This document shows, piece after piece, positions 1 through 8,256 of a DNA stretch of 64,000 nucleotides; position 1 is the first letter of the stretch, and every line of letters starts with the position of its first letter. Source of the DNA: Nocardioides panacis (lineage in GTDB: Bacteria; Actinomycetota; Actinomycetes; Propionibacteriales; Nocardioidaceae). Position numbers and translations under genes: made by a program. The stretch covers positions 4,092,001 through 4,156,000 of the forward strand of contig NZ_CP077062.1 in the NCBI RefSeq assembly GCF_019039255.1, given 5' to 3'. The notes beneath the pieces are model-generated. The model was not told where the DNA came from and ran no database searches. It saw nothing but the letters and a program-made list of their open reading frames with translations.

Positions 1-553
1 CCATCACGCTGCCCGCGCCGGACTGGGGCCGCGAGGAGGCGGGCTGGGCCGGCGTCGGCACGTCCAGCGGATTTGTCGACAAATGGCTAAATGGATTCAG
101 GGTGGAGTCGTCGTCGTCCTCGGCGCCGTCGGGTCCCGGGGTCGGCGCGTCGACGGCGCCGCCGTACTCCCCGAGGCCGCGGAACTCCGAGCCGCCGTAG
201 CCGGTGGCGGGACGGTCCGTGCGGTCCAGCCCACCGAGCTCGGGGTCGACGGTGACCGCGATCCGGACCTGGCGGTCGAACGAGGCGCCGAGGGCGTCCT
301 CGAGGCGGGTGCGCAGCCGGCCCTCGATCTGGTTGCGGGTGAAGTCGTCGGCGACCGCGATGATCGCGGTGCTCTCGTGCAGCGTCACCGGATGGCTGCC
401 GGCCAGCCAGGCGCGCTGGTTGGGCGGCAGGTCCTCGACCAGGGCGCTCCAGACCCGGTCCAGCTGCGCCGGTCCGCTCCGGTCGGGGTGCTGATCACGG
501 GCGGCGTCGCCGCCGAAGCCGTCGGGAAAGGTGTCGTTCGGGGTGTCACTCAC
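1..553 (-). CDS. dnaA: Chromosomal replication initiator DnaA, N-terminal part
   Basis: Partial gene: about 184 codons are present and the 3' end lies left of the window. Translation from the GTG at 553 gives a typical DnaA domain I (around residues 28-100, containing DRVWSALVEDLPPNQRAWL and, further on, DDFTRNQIEGRLRTRLED). A long acidic/Pro-Ala linker (domain II) follows from about residue 105. The AAA+ and DNA-binding domains are outside the window. Divergent orientation from rpmH and the DnaA boxes in the gap between them are the standard actinobacterial arrangement. DnaA binds DnaA boxes and opens the origin. The domain II coding sequence holds an A+T-rich 14-bp palindrome at 71-84 that is reported separately. 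Confidence 0.95.
   Translation of the reverse strand, partial: MSDTPNDTFPDGFGGDAARDQHPDRSGPAQLDRVWSALVEDLPPNQRAWLAGSHPVTLHESTAIIAVADDFTRNQIEGRLRTRLEDALGASFDRQVRIAVTVDPELGGLDRTDRPATGYGGSEFRGLGEYGGAVDAPTPGPDGAEDDDDSTLNPFSHLSTNPLDVPTPAQPASSRPQSGAGSVM
71..84. repeat. 14-bp perfect palindrome inside dnaA
   Basis: ATTTGTCGACAAAT reads the same on both strands and sits in the domain II linker of dnaA, in a patch clearly richer in A+T than its surroundings. An almost identical palindrome (CTTTGTCGACAAAG) lies at 7240-7253, just after parB. Function unknown. Confidence 0.6.
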
Positions 554-704
554 GGGCACTCAGGGGGGATGTCCCCCACTCCAATTCAACGTCGTGCGTG
601 GGTCGGCCTGGCACACGTCCTGGGGCGGTGGACCACCGGGGTGCGCGGGGTCCTCGTGCCGGTGGTGACCGCCGACACCTCGTCCGGCTGGTCGATCCAC
701 ACGT

Positions 705-713
705 TTGTCCACA
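705..713 (+). promoter_or_regulatory. dnaA: DnaA box
   Basis: TTGTCCACA, the common high-G+C form of the DnaA box, about 150 bases upstream of the dnaA start. Likely used in dnaA autoregulation. Confidence 0.65.
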
Positions 714-903
714 GGTTGTGCATGCTGCCCGGATGGGTGGTCAAGCGGTCCGAGAACGGGCGACGACCCCGCTGCTGTCCCGGAAAAGCCCAGGTCAGAA
801 GCGTTTCTCAACGGAAAGGGACACAAGCCGAGACTGAGGAGAACAGGGAGAACGTCGACCGCGGGGAAACTCGGGACGTGCGAACGCTAACAAGCGGGTC
901 ACC

Positions 904-926
904 TGTGGATCAAGCGGTTGTCCACA
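904..926. promoter_or_regulatory. Pair of opposed DnaA boxes
   Basis: TGTGGATCA (904-912; reverse complement TGATCCACA, one mismatch to TTATCCACA) is followed five bases later by TTGTCCACA (918-926). The pair sits just upstream of a candidate rpmH promoter, so DnaA could modulate the ribosomal-protein operon as well as its own gene. Confidence 0.6.
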
Positions 927-936
927 GGCTGCCAGT

Positions 937-966
937 TTGACCGGCCTGAACGCCACCGCGTACCGT
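937..966 (+). promoter_or_regulatory. Candidate rpmH promoter
   Basis: TTGACC at 937-942 and TACCGT at 961-966 are separated by 18 bases, an acceptable -35/-10 pair for a housekeeping sigma factor. The pair is about 190 bases upstream of the rpmH GTG. Assigned by motif only. Confidence 0.4.
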
Positions 967-1157
967 TGGGCGGTCGAACCGGTGTCGACCGGTGCCGCAT
1001 GTCCACGGCCTCTTCCGTCGGCTCCGCGACAGCCCTGGTTCCGGCCGGATCGCTGCTGCGGGGCACCAGGATGGCCCCCGCGGACGGGCGGTGCCAGCCG
1101 ACACCCCGGGTTCGGACCATCTGACCTCGTCACACGCACAGTTTCGGAGATCTCCTC

Positions 1158-1295
1158 GTGAGCAAGCGTACGTACCAGCCGAACAACCGTCGTCGTCACA
1201 AGGTGCACGGCTTCCGCCTGCGGATGCGCACCCGTGCGGGTCGCTCGATCCTGGCCTCGCGCCGCCGCAAGGGTCGCAACAAGCTCGCCGTCTGA
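1158..1295 (+). CDS. rpmH: 50S ribosomal protein L34
   Basis: A 45-residue, highly basic protein starting [20 protein letters not shown] and ending in GRNKLAV, a full-length match to the L34 family (about 45 residues). GTG start with GGAGA seven bases upstream (1146-1150). L34 is a structural component of the large ribosomal subunit and in bacteria is almost always the first gene of the rpmH-rnpA operon beside dnaA, as here. Confidence 0.97.
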   Translation: MSKRTYQPNNRRRHKVHGFRLRMRTRAGRSILASRRRKGRNKLAV

Positions 1296-1325
1296 CGGCG
1301 TCCACCATGCGTCCCGTGTCCTGCC

Positions 1326-1676
1326 TTGCTTGACCGGCCGCACCGGCTGACCACGTCGGCCGGGTTCACCACGGCGGTCCGCACGGGCCGTCGGGCCGGC
1401 GCCCGCACCCTGGTCCTGCACCGGGGTGCGGATCCGCACGGGCCGAGCGGCCCGCGGGTCGGCTTCGTGGTCAGCAAGGCGGTCGGGAACGCGGTGGTCC
1501 GCAACCGGGTCAAGCGTCGGCTGCGTCACCTCGCCCGGGAGCGACTCGCGTCGCTTCCGGGTTCTGCCGTGCTCGTGGTCCGGGCGCTGCCCGCGTCGGC
1601 CGGGGCGTCGTACGCCGAGCTCGGGCGCGACCTGGACAAGGCGTGGACGCGCCTCGACCGGGTGCCGGCGCCATGA
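1326..1676 (+). CDS. rnpA: Ribonuclease P protein component
   Basis: 116 residues starting at TTG 1326 ([14 protein letters not shown]), the usual RnpA N-terminus. The RNR signature is present ([17 protein letters not shown]), along with the basic face that binds pre-tRNA 5' leaders. It partners with RNase P RNA to mature tRNA 5' ends. It lies 30 bases after rpmH and overlaps yidD by ATGA, so the genes are translationally coupled. No ATG or GTG lies in frame nearby upstream, so TTG is the likely start. Confidence 0.93.
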   Translation: MLDRPHRLTTSAGFTTAVRTGRRAGARTLVLHRGADPHGPSGPRVGFVVSKAVGNAVVRNRVKRRLRHLARERLASLPGSAVLVVRALPASAGASYAELGRDLDKAWTRLDRVPAP

Positions 1677-1939
1677 AGTACCTGTTGATCGGCCTGCTCA
1701 AGGCCTACCGGTTCGCGATCAGCCCGCTCTACGGGCAGGTCTGCCGCTACCACCCGTCCTGCTCGGCGTACGCCCTCGAGGCGGTGACGGTGCACGGCAG
1801 CCTGCGGGGCAGCTGGCTCGCCGCCCGTAGAGTCGGTCGGTGTCACCCCTGGGCAGCCGGTGGTTACGACCCGGTTCCCCCCCAAGATGTCGCACCCCCA
1901 TCAGACTCAAGGAGCCTGAGTGTTTTCTACCCTCGGTGA
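1673..1939 (+). CDS. yidD: Membrane protein insertion efficiency factor YidD
   Basis: 88 residues beginning [19 protein letters not shown] with the family signature [15 protein letters not shown] and a following RVGRCHPW. YidD is a small amphipathic membrane-associated protein that aids YidC-dependent insertion. ATGA overlap with rnpA at the start. The 3' end overlaps the yidC start by 20 bases, a tight operon. Confidence 0.92.
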   Translation: MKYLLIGLLKAYRFAISPLYGQVCRYHPSCSAYALEAVTVHGSLRGSWLAARRVGRCHPWAAGGYDPVPPQDVAPPSDSRSLSVFYPR

Positions 1940-2975
1940 CATCGGCGGCTTCATCATGGCGCCGCTGTACTGGATCACGTCGCTCGTCATGTCCGGCTTC
2001 CACTCGGTCTTCGGGGCCCTCCTCGGCCCGGAGTCGGGCTGGGCCTGGGTGCTGTCGATCATCGGGCTGACCCTGGTGATCCGCGCTGCCCTGATCCCGC
2101 TGTTCGTGAAGCAGATCAAGTCCAGCCGGAACATGCAGCTGCTGCAGCCCAAGGTCAAGGAGCTGCAGAAGAAGTACGGCCACGACCGGGAGCGGCTCGC
2201 CCAGGAGACCATGGCGCTGTACAAGGAGACCGGCACCAACCCGTTCGCCTCGTGCCTGCCGATCCTGCTGCAGATGCCGATCTTCCTGGCGCTGTTCCGG
2301 CTGATCGACCACGCCTCCAAGGGCGAGACCCGCGGTGTGCTGACCCAGCAGCAGGTCGACCAGCTGGAGAACGCGAAGATCTTCGGCGCGCGGATCGCGG
2401 ACAGCTTCACCAAGGCCGACGGACAGGTCAACGTGCAGATCCTGGCCGCCGTGCTGGTGATCGCCATGACCGCCACGACGTTCCTCACCCAGCGTCAGCT
2501 GATGAGCAAGAACATGCCGGCCGACGCGATGACCGGTCAGTACGCCCAGCAGCAGAAGATGCTGCTCTACGTGCTCCCGGTGGTCTTCGCGGTCGGCGGT
2601 ATCGCCTTCCCGATCGGCGTGCTCTTCTACTGGACCACCTCGAACCTGTGGACGATGTGCCAGCAGTTCTACGTGATCCGCAACAACCCGGCTCCCGGCA
2701 CGCCGGCCGCCAAGGCCAAGCAGGAGCGCGACGCCGAGAAGCGCAAGCGCAAGGGCCTGCCCGACCCCGCGACCCCGATCGAGTCCACCGTGACCGAGAC
2801 GGCCCCCGAGGCCCCGGCCCGCCAGCAGCCCAAGAAGCAGACCCGCAGCCAGCGCAAGAAGACCCCGCCCGCCGGCGCCGCCAAGAAGCCGGCCGTGAAG
2901 CCGGGCGACGACCCGGCCGGCGCCACGGAGCGCGGGCGTGACGAGGGCGACGAGCCCGGGCGCAACAGCGCCTGA
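1920..2975 (+). CDS. yidC: Membrane protein insertase YidC/Oxa1
   Basis: 351 residues from GTG 1920 (preceded by AAGGAGCC). There is no long periplasmic domain, as in Gram-positive YidC. A first hydrophobic segment near residues 5-25 is followed by a membrane segment with VLSIIGLTLVIRAALIPLF, the conserved cytoplasmic helical hairpin (KSSRNMQLLQPKVKELQKKY) and the NPFASCLPILLQMPIFLALF region. Later membrane helices around residues 180-250 precede a strongly basic tail (KQTRSQRKKTPPAGAAKK) that would contact ribosomes. It inserts membrane proteins alone or with SecYEG. Confidence 0.95.
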   Translation: MFSTLGDIGGFIMAPLYWITSLVMSGFHSVFGALLGPESGWAWVLSIIGLTLVIRAALIPLFVKQIKSSRNMQLLQPKVKELQKKYGHDRERLAQETMALYKETGTNPFASCLPILLQMPIFLALFRLIDHASKGETRGVLTQQQVDQLENAKIFGARIADSFTKADGQVNVQILAAVLVIAMTATTFLTQRQLMSKNMPADAMTGQYAQQQKMLLYVLPVVFAVGGIAFPIGVLFYWTTSNLWTMCQQFYVIRNNPAPGTPAAKAKQERDAEKRKRKGLPDPATPIESTVTETAPEAPARQQPKKQTRSQRKKTPPAGAAKKPAVKPGDDPAGATERGRDEGDEPGRNSA

Positions 2976-3054
2976 CCCCATCGGGCCCGCGCGGCCGTCT
3001 GTGGCGACCCACCCCGAACTCAGCTGATCCAGCACGACCGACAGGGAGCACCCC

Positions 3055-3834
3055 GTGACCGACCAGAACACGTCCGAGACCGAGCACGACGTCCCCGAGA
3101 CGGCCTCCGACGCGCAGCACCCCTCCTCCACCGCCACGTCCGTCGAGGAGAGCACCCCGGAGACCGGCCCGGACGCTCCGGCGGACGCCGACGCGACTAC
3201 CTCCACCGGCGAGTCCCACGCCTCTGACGCCTCCGAGGACTCCGCCGCCACCGCCGACCCGGACGCCTCGGAGCCTTCCGACTCCGACTCCGACACCGAC
3301 ACCGACGCCGACACCGACACCGACTCTGACTCTGACTCTGACGACGCCTCGGACGACGCCTCGGACGAGGACAGCGACGTGGACCGCCTGGAGAACGAGG
3401 GCGACATCGCTGCGGACTACCTCGAGGAGCTTCTCGACATCGCCGACCTGGACGGCGACCTGGACATGGACGTCGAGGGTGACCGGGCCTCGGTGAGCAT
3501 CGTCGGCGGTGACGTCAGCACGCTGATCGGGCGCAACGGCGAGGTGCTCGAGGCGCTCCAGGAGCTGACCCGGCTGGCCGTCTACCGGGAGACCGGCGAG
3601 CGGTCCCGCCTGATGCTGGACATCGGCGGCTTCCGTGCCGACAAGCGGTCCCGGCTCGAGAGGGTCGCCGACGAGGCCGTCGCCGAGGTCCGCTCCTCCG
3701 GTGAGCGCAAGGTGCTCGACCCGATGAGCCCCTTCGAGCGGAAGGTCGTGCACGACGCCGTCGCCGCGGCCGGGCTGTCCTCGGAGTCGGAGGGCGAGGA
3801 GCCCCGGCGCCGGGTCGTGGTGCTCCCGTCATGA
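3055..3834 (+). CDS. khpB: Jag/KhpB RNA-binding protein (KH + R3H)
   Basis: 259 residues from GTG 3055. The first ~110 residues are a very acidic Ser/Asp/Thr linker encoded by hexanucleotide-like repeats. A KH-type fold follows around residues 140-190 (GGDVSTLIGRNGEVLEALQ), then an R3H domain with RKVVH at about residues 226-230. Members of this family bind RNA and affect cell division and envelope synthesis. The position between yidC and rsmG is universal in Gram-positive bacteria. The acidic extension is unusually long. Confidence 0.9.
   Translation: MTDQNTSETEHDVPETASDAQHPSSTATSVEESTPETGPDAPADADATTSTGESHASDASEDSAATADPDASEPSDSDSDTDTDADTDTDSDSDSDDASDDASDEDSDVDRLENEGDIAADYLEELLDIADLDGDLDMDVEGDRASVSIVGGDVSTLIGRNGEVLEALQELTRLAVYRETGERSRLMLDIGGFRADKRSRLERVADEAVAEVRSSGERKVLDPMSPFERKVVHDAVAAAGLSSESEGEEPRRRVVVLPS
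3278..3348 (+). repeat. Asp/Ser/Thr codon repeats in khpB
   Basis: Tandem runs of GACTCC, GACACC and GACTCT hexamers encode alternating Asp with Ser or Thr in the linker of KhpB. Such a tract is prone to slippage. Confidence 0.8.
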
Positions 3835-3845
3835 GGTCCTGATCC

Positions 3846-4595
3846 GTGTCGGACGCAACGGACCCCGTTGTTTCACGTGAAACGCCCCCTGTGCCGACGT
3901 CGGCACAGGGGGTGTTCGCTGCTCGCCTGGACCTCGCCGAGCGGTACGCCGCGCTGCTGGCCGACGCCGGCGTGGTGCGGGGACTCATCGGTCCCCGTGA
4001 GGCGCCCCGGCTCTGGGAGCGGCACCTGCTGAACTGCGCGGTGCTGGCCGACGCCCTCCCCGAGGACGCGGACGTCTGCGACCTGGGCACCGGCGCCGGC
4101 CTCCCCGGCCTGGTGCTGGCGATCCGCCGACCCGACCTGCGGGTGACGCTCGTCGAGCCGCTGCTGCGCCGCACCACGTTCCTGGACGAGGTGGTGGCCG
4201 AGCTCGGCCTGGACCGCGTCGAAGTGGTCCGCGGCCGGGCCGAGGAGCTGCACGGACACCGGGAGTTCTCGGTGGTGACGTCCCGGGCGGTGGCTCCGCT
4301 GGGCCGGCTGCTGGACTGGTCCATGCCCCTGGTGCGCCAGGGTGGCGTGCTCGTCGCGATGAAGGGCGCCTCGGCGGCCGAGGAGCTGGCCGCGGCGACG
4401 GCCGACCTGGAGCGACATGGTGCGGGCGTCGTGGAGGTGCTGACCCTGGGCGCGGAGGTCGTGGATCCCCCGACCACCGCGATCCGGGTGGAAGCCACCC
4501 GCCCCTCGCGGCTAGGTTGGGACGCTGCGGACGAAGTGCGTGGTGCCTCCCGTCCGGGTCGGGCTCAACGGAAGCGGAAGGGACGACGCAGGTGA
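3846..4595 (+). CDS. rsmG: 16S rRNA (guanine-527-N7)-methyltransferase RsmG
   Basis: 249 residues from GTG 3846. SAM-binding motif I is clear ([16 protein letters not shown], about residues 77-92), followed by the acidic end of strand 2 ([10 protein letters not shown]) and the [10 protein letters not shown] motif typical of RsmG. The C-terminus is very basic (RKRKGRRR). It methylates G527 of 16S rRNA. Residues VVSRETP near the N-terminus are encoded by a parS site (3869-3884). The stop overlaps a GTG that I take as the parA start (GTGA). Confidence 0.95.
   Translation: MSDATDPVVSRETPPVPTSAQGVFAARLDLAERYAALLADAGVVRGLIGPREAPRLWERHLLNCAVLADALPEDADVCDLGTGAGLPGLVLAIRRPDLRVTLVEPLLRRTTFLDEVVAELGLDRVEVVRGRAEELHGHREFSVVTSRAVAPLGRLLDWSMPLVRQGGVLVAMKGASAAEELAAATADLERHGAGVVEVLTLGAEVVDPPTTAIRVEATRPSRLGWDAADEVRGASRPGRAQRKRKGRRR
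3869..3884. promoter_or_regulatory. parS site 1
   Basis: TGTTTCACGTGAAACG, one mismatch at the outer base from the consensus parS palindrome. Located inside rsmG, where it encodes VSRET. Binding site for ParB in chromosome segregation. Confidence 0.85.
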
Positions 4596-6075
4596 CGGTC
4601 TCGGGAACCCCCGATCGGGAGGTCGAGCGACCGGTCCCCCTCGGCACGGCCGGTCCGGCCCGTGTCCCGGTGGTCGACGGGTTGGGCTGGCCGGACACCG
4701 GGCGCTCGACGACGAGCGGGTCCGACGGGTCGACCGAGTTGCTCGGGTGGCCGGCGGATCGGGTTTATGCACAGAATCCACAGGGTGGTCCACAAGACGA
4801 TCCGGTCAATCCGGATGAGTCGTCGCCCGCTGGATCCGTTTCACGTGAAACGTCGAGTTCGCGCTCTCCTGACTCCGTGGTTTCACGTGAAACACCTTCC
4901 CGGCGTCCACCCGCCCCCCTGGTCGAGCGCCAGCCCCTGCACGACCCCACCCCTGTTTCACGTGAAACAGGGTCCCCCCGACGTGGGTGCCATGCCCGCC
5001 CCGAAGGACACCCCTGTGCAGCAGCCCCCCCTCCTCCCCGTCGAGCGCCGGCGTCCCGTCCGCGACCGGTCCCGGTCGCGAGCCGGTCGACCCGAGCCGC
5101 TTCGGCCCGCATCCCGCTCCCGGGACGCCGTACCGGACGGCAGGGGACCTGGCCGCGCTGGGGCTGGCGGCCGACACGTCGACGCCGCTGGCCCGGTCCG
5201 TCGAGCACTCGCTGCTGGTGCGCGAGGGGCGACGGCTCAGCGACCCGCTGCCGCGTCCGCCCCGGACCCGGGTGATGGTGGTCGCGAACCAGAAGGGCGG
5301 CGTGGGCAAGACCACCACCACGGTGAACATGGCCGCCGCGCTGGCGCAGCACGGCCTCCGCGTGCTCGTCGTCGACCTGGACCCGCAGGGCAACGCCTCC
5401 ACGGCCCTGTCGGTGGATCACCACCGCGGCACCGCCTCCACCTACGACGCGGTCGTGGACGGCATGCCGCTGGTCGACATCGTCCAGCCCTGCCCGGAGA
5501 TCGACGGGCTGTTCGTCGTCCCGGCCACCATCGACCTGGCCGGCGCCGAGATCGAGCTGGTCAGCCTGGTCGCCCGGGAGGGTCGGCTGCGCAAGGCGCT
5601 GCACGCCCACCCGTGGGTCTTCGGGGAGGGCGAGGACCGCTTCGACTACGTGCTCATCGACTGCCCGCCGTCCCTGGGGCTGCTCACCCTGAACGCGCTG
5701 GTGGCCGGCGACGAGATGCTGATCCCCATCCAGGCGGAGTACTACGCGCTCGAAGGGCTCGGCCAGCTGCTCGAGACCGTCGAGATGGTCAAGGCGCACC
5801 TGAACCCGGACCTCGAGGTCTCCACGATCGTGCTCACCATGTACGACGCCCGCACCCGCCTCTCCGCCGGTGTGGCCGACGAGGTGCGCACGCACTTCGG
5901 CGGACAGGTGCTGCGCACGGCGATCCCGCGCTCGGTACGCATCTCGGAGGCACCGAGCTACGGCCAGACGGTGATGACCTACGATCCCGGCTCAGCGGGT
6001 GCGCTGAGCTACCTCGAGGCCGCGCGCGAGATGGCGCTCTCCGTGAACGGCGCCGACGAAGGAGCCCAGGCATGA
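4592..6075 (+). CDS. parA: Chromosome partitioning ATPase ParA (N-terminal reading needs two base corrections)
   Basis: Walker-type ParA/Soj ATPase. The deviant Walker A motif ([15 protein letters not shown]), [13 protein letters not shown] and the [16 protein letters not shown] block are all present from 5281 on. It moves ParB-parS complexes. The catalytic part reads in one frame from GTG 4987. Upstream, a GTG at 4592 overlaps the rsmG stop, and its frame reads sensibly through three parS sites, each as VSRET. Removing one C from each of two C runs (4974-4979 and 5025-5031) joins the two into one ~493-residue protein. A ParA with VSRET in a long N-terminal tail resembles what I recall of Streptomyces ParA. 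If the extension is not real, the start is 4987 or nearby. ATGA overlap with parB. Confidence 0.85.
4837..4852. promoter_or_regulatory. parS site 2
   Basis: CGTTTCACGTGAAACG, a perfect 16-bp palindrome that differs from consensus only in the outermost pair. In the parA 5' region, in the frame encoding VSRET. Confidence 0.85.
4879..4894. promoter_or_regulatory. parS site 3
   Basis: GGTTTCACGTGAAACA, one mismatch from consensus. 42 bases after site 2, a whole number of codons, again encoding VSRET. Confidence 0.85.
4954..4969. promoter_or_regulatory. parS site 4, perfect consensus
   Basis: TGTTTCACGTGAAACA matches the parS consensus exactly, and the palindrome extends to 22 bp (4951-4972). 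Lies 75 bases after site 3, again in the VSRET frame. Probably the strongest ParB site here. Confidence 0.92.
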
Positions 6076-7220
6076 CCCAGAAGCCCCAGCAGCGACGCGG
6101 TCTCGGTCGCGGTCTCGGCTCGTTGATCCCGACCGCACCCCGACCGGAGGCGGAGCCCGCGGCGGGCGCCGCCCCGGTGGACGGCACCCCGCACCCGGAC
6201 GGCACGGCCATGTCCACGGGCACGGCCACGGGCACGGCCACGGGCACGTCCACGTCCACGGCCGGGGCGTCGGGTGATGGCGCGGGTCGCGCGGTGGACT
6301 GGATCGGTGCGCCCGCGAGCGAGCCGGCCGCCGGCACGGACGAGGTCGCTCCCGCTCCCGCTGCCGAGCCGGAGGACGACGGCTCGCTGCGGCAGGTCGC
6401 GGGCGCCTACTTCGCCGAGCTGCCGGTCACCGCGATCGCCCCCAACCCGCGCCAGCCGCGCCAGGTCTTCGACGAGGAGGCGCTCGCCGAGCTGGTGCAC
6501 TCCATCCGGGAGATCGGGCTGCTCCAGCCGGTCGTCGTACGCCCCGCAGGGGAGGGCCGCTACGAGCTGATCATGGGTGAGCGGCGGTGGCGGGCCACCC
6601 AGGAGGCCGGCCTCGACACCATCCCGGCGATCGTGCGGGAGACCGGTGACGACGCCCTGCTCCGGGACGCGCTGCTGGAGAACCTGCACCGCTCCCAGCT
6701 GAACCCGCTCGAGGAGGCCGCCGCCTACCAGCAGCTGCTCGACGACTTCGGCTGCACCCACGAGGAGCTGGCCACCCGGATCGGCCGGAGCCGGCCCCAG
6801 ATCAGCAACACCCTGCGGCTGCTCCGGCTCTCCCCGGCCGTGCAGCGCCGGGTGGCGGCCGGAGTGCTCTCCGCGGGCCACGCCCGCGCCCTGCTCGGAG
6901 TGGAGAGCCCGGACGTCCAGGACCGGCTCGCCGCCCGGGTGGTGGCCGAGGGGATCTCGGTGCGCGGCCTGGAGGAGATCGTGACGGTGGGTGACCTGGG
7001 CACCGGCACCCCGCCCGCGGTCCGCCGCAGCCGGCCGACCGCTCCCGGCCTCACCGACCTGGCCTCCCGGCTCTCGGACCGGTTGGAGACCCGGGTCAAG
7101 GTGGACCTCGGCAAGCGCAAGGGCCGGATCACCGTGGAGTTCGCCTCCCTGCCCGACCTCGAGCGGATCATCGGGCTGATCGACCCCGGGCACCCGACCC
7201 GGGAACGCCACGACGGCTGA
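6072..7220 (+). CDS. parB: Chromosome partitioning protein ParB
   Basis: 382 residues. The N-terminal [17 protein letters not shown] is the ParA-stimulating peptide typical of ParB. After a low-complexity Thr/Gly/Ala linker comes the ParB/CTPase domain ([19 protein letters not shown], then GERRWRAT at about residues 171-178). The HTH region follows ([20 protein letters not shown]) and then a C-terminal dimerisation domain ending in [14 protein letters not shown]. It binds parS and spreads as a CTP-dependent clamp. ATGA overlap with parA shows coupled translation. Confidence 0.96.
   Translation: MTQKPQQRRGLGRGLGSLIPTAPRPEAEPAAGAAPVDGTPHPDGTAMSTGTATGTATGTSTSTAGASGDGAGRAVDWIGAPASEPAAGTDEVAPAPAAEPEDDGSLRQVAGAYFAELPVTAIAPNPRQPRQVFDEEALAELVHSIREIGLLQPVVVRPAGEGRYELIMGERRWRATQEAGLDTIPAIVRETGDDALLRDALLENLHRSQLNPLEEAAAYQQLLDDFGCTHEELATRIGRSRPQISNTLRLLRLSPAVQRRVAAGVLSAGHARALLGVESPDVQDRLAARVVAEGISVRGLEEIVTVGDLGTGTPPAVRRSRPTAPGLTDLASRLSDRLETRVKVDLGKRKGRITVEFASLPDLERIIGLIDPGHPTRERHDG
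6210..6263 (+). repeat. Low-complexity repeat in parB
   Basis: Imperfect tandem copies of CACGGGCACGGC encode an alternating Thr/Gly/Ala/Ser linker between the ParB N-terminal peptide and the CTPase domain. Confidence 0.75.
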
Positions 7221-7239
7221 TCGACGAAGCGACTTGTCG

Positions 7240-7253
7240 CTTTGTCGACAAAG
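7240..7253. repeat. 14-bp perfect palindrome after parB
   Basis: CTTTGTCGACAAAG, 20 bases after the parB stop, in an A+T-rich patch. It shares the 12-bp core TTTGTCGACAAA with 71-84 in dnaA. Confidence 0.6.
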
Positions 7254-7597
7254 CCATAAAGCGTCGAATGCCTGAATCTCCTCGGCAATGAGTCGATCGC
7301 CCCGCGTCGGTCGCGCTGGGTCGGCCGTGCTGGGTGCGTTGCGCTGGGTCGGCTGCGCTGAGTCGGCCGCCCGGTGTCCGCCGGGCTGCTGAGGCGCTCG
7401 CGTGCCCTCGTTCCCCGGCTGGGCCCTCTCACATCCTCCCCGGCACGGCGGCCTGGCGGTAAGCGGTGGGAACGTGGTCGGTCCTCCGGCAGTGCACCCT
7501 GGGCAGGTCGCACCGCAGGGCTGAGCTCCAGGACCGGGACACCGGGCCGGCGCGGGACCTCGCCCCGGACCACAGGCGCATCACCGCAGGTCAACAC

Positions 7598-7635
7598 CTA
7601 TTGAAAGTAACCTTTCGAAAGAATACCTTTCTTCC
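7598..7635. promoter_or_regulatory. Operator/promoter region of the winged-helix regulator
   Basis: A+T-rich for this genome. ACCTTTC is repeated 15 bases apart (7610-7616, 7625-7631) and the palindrome CTTTCGAAAG sits at 7612-7621, ending only 14 bases before the ATG. This position suits autoregulation by the encoded HTH protein. No good ribosome binding site is present, so a leaderless transcript is possible. Confidence 0.5.
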
Positions 7636-8256
7636 ATGCCGCTCACCCGCCGCCGCGTCACCGACACCGACGCCCTCAAGGCGCTCGCGCACCCCGTCCG
7701 GCTGGCGCTGCTCGAGACGCTGGTGACCCAGGGCCCGATGACCGCCACCCAGGCCGCGGACCGGGTGGGCTCGTCGCCGTCGAACTGCTCCTGGCACCTG
7801 CGCAAGCTCGCCGAGCACGGCTTCGTCCGGGAGGCGCGCGGGCACACCGGGCGCAACCGGCCGTGGCAGGCGGTCAGCCAGGGCCTGGACTGGGGGGAGC
7901 CCGACGCCGACCCGTCCGCCGGCGCCCCCGACCGGATCGCCACCGAGGCGCTGACCGACCTGCTGGTGGAGCGCGAGGTGCAGCGGCTGCGGGCGGCGCA
8001 GGCGTCCCGGGACACCGAGCCGCCCGCCTGGCAGGAGGTCACCGGGCTCGCGTCGTCGATGCTCTGGCTCACCGCGGAGGAGGCGGCGGACCTGCGGCGG
8101 GACCTGGCCGACCTGCTGCAGGCGCGCAGCGAGCTCTCCGCGGAGCGTGCCGCCCACCCCGGGACCCGCCCCGAGGGCGCCCGCCTGGTCTCCCTGGTGG
8201 GCTGGCTGGTGCCCGCCGGTCCGCCGCGCGACCCGGAGCCGGGAGCCCGCCCGTGA
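7636..8256 (+). CDS. ArsR-like winged-helix transcriptional regulator
   Basis: 206 residues. Residues ~9-75 form a winged HTH of the ArsR type (ALKALAHPVRLALLETLV, then SNCSWHLRKLAEHGFVREAR). The rest is a helical domain rich in Glu/Arg/Ala without cysteines suggestive of metal sensing. The stop overlaps the start of the MFS gene (TGATG), so it probably controls that transporter. The inducing ligand cannot be told from sequence. Confidence 0.82.
   Translation: MPLTRRRVTDTDALKALAHPVRLALLETLVTQGPMTATQAADRVGSSPSNCSWHLRKLAEHGFVREARGHTGRNRPWQAVSQGLDWGEPDADPSAGAPDRIATEALTDLLVEREVQRLRAAQASRDTEPPAWQEVTGLASSMLWLTAEEAADLRRDLADLLQARSELSAERAAHPGTRPEGARLVSLVGWLVPAGPPRDPEPGARP

Larger units (their letters stand above)
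554..1157. other. dnaA-rpmH intergenic region with DnaA boxes
   Basis: About 600 bases without a convincing gene between the divergent dnaA and rpmH starts. In actinobacteria the main oriC is usually on the other side of dnaA (dnaA-dnaN), but this side commonly carries promoters and DnaA boxes for dnaA autoregulation. DnaA-box-like 9-mers: TTGTCCACA at 705-713, CGATCCACA at 693-701 (weak), TGTGGATCA at 904-912 (reverse orientation, one mismatch) and TTGTCCACA at 918-926. Open frames here have no family resemblance and I read them as spurious. Confidence 0.7.
7221..7635. other. parB-regulator intergenic region
   Basis: About 415 bases with no gene I can support. It holds the palindrome at 7240-7253, three copies of a 13-base unit GCGCTGGGTCGGC (7313-7325, 7341-7353 and, with one change, 7355-7367), and the operator-like region before the next gene. 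No clear terminator was seen after parB. Confidence 0.6.

Noticed and set aside
71-84. LexA box
   Set aside because: The actinobacterial LexA consensus has CGAAC/GTTCG half-sites, which TTTGTCGACAAA lacks.
83-940. Plus-strand open frame opposite dnaA and into the intergenic gap
   Set aside because: Antisense to a clear DnaA N-terminal domain, biased composition and no family resemblance.
1-1157. Complete oriC
   Set aside because: Only a few DnaA boxes are present. The main origin in actinobacteria is usually on the dnaN side of dnaA, outside this window.
4592-4986. A separate gene between rsmG and parA
   Set aside because: The frame starting at 4592 ends by running out of phase into parA, and two C-run corrections join it to ParA. 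Better read as the ParA N-terminal tail.
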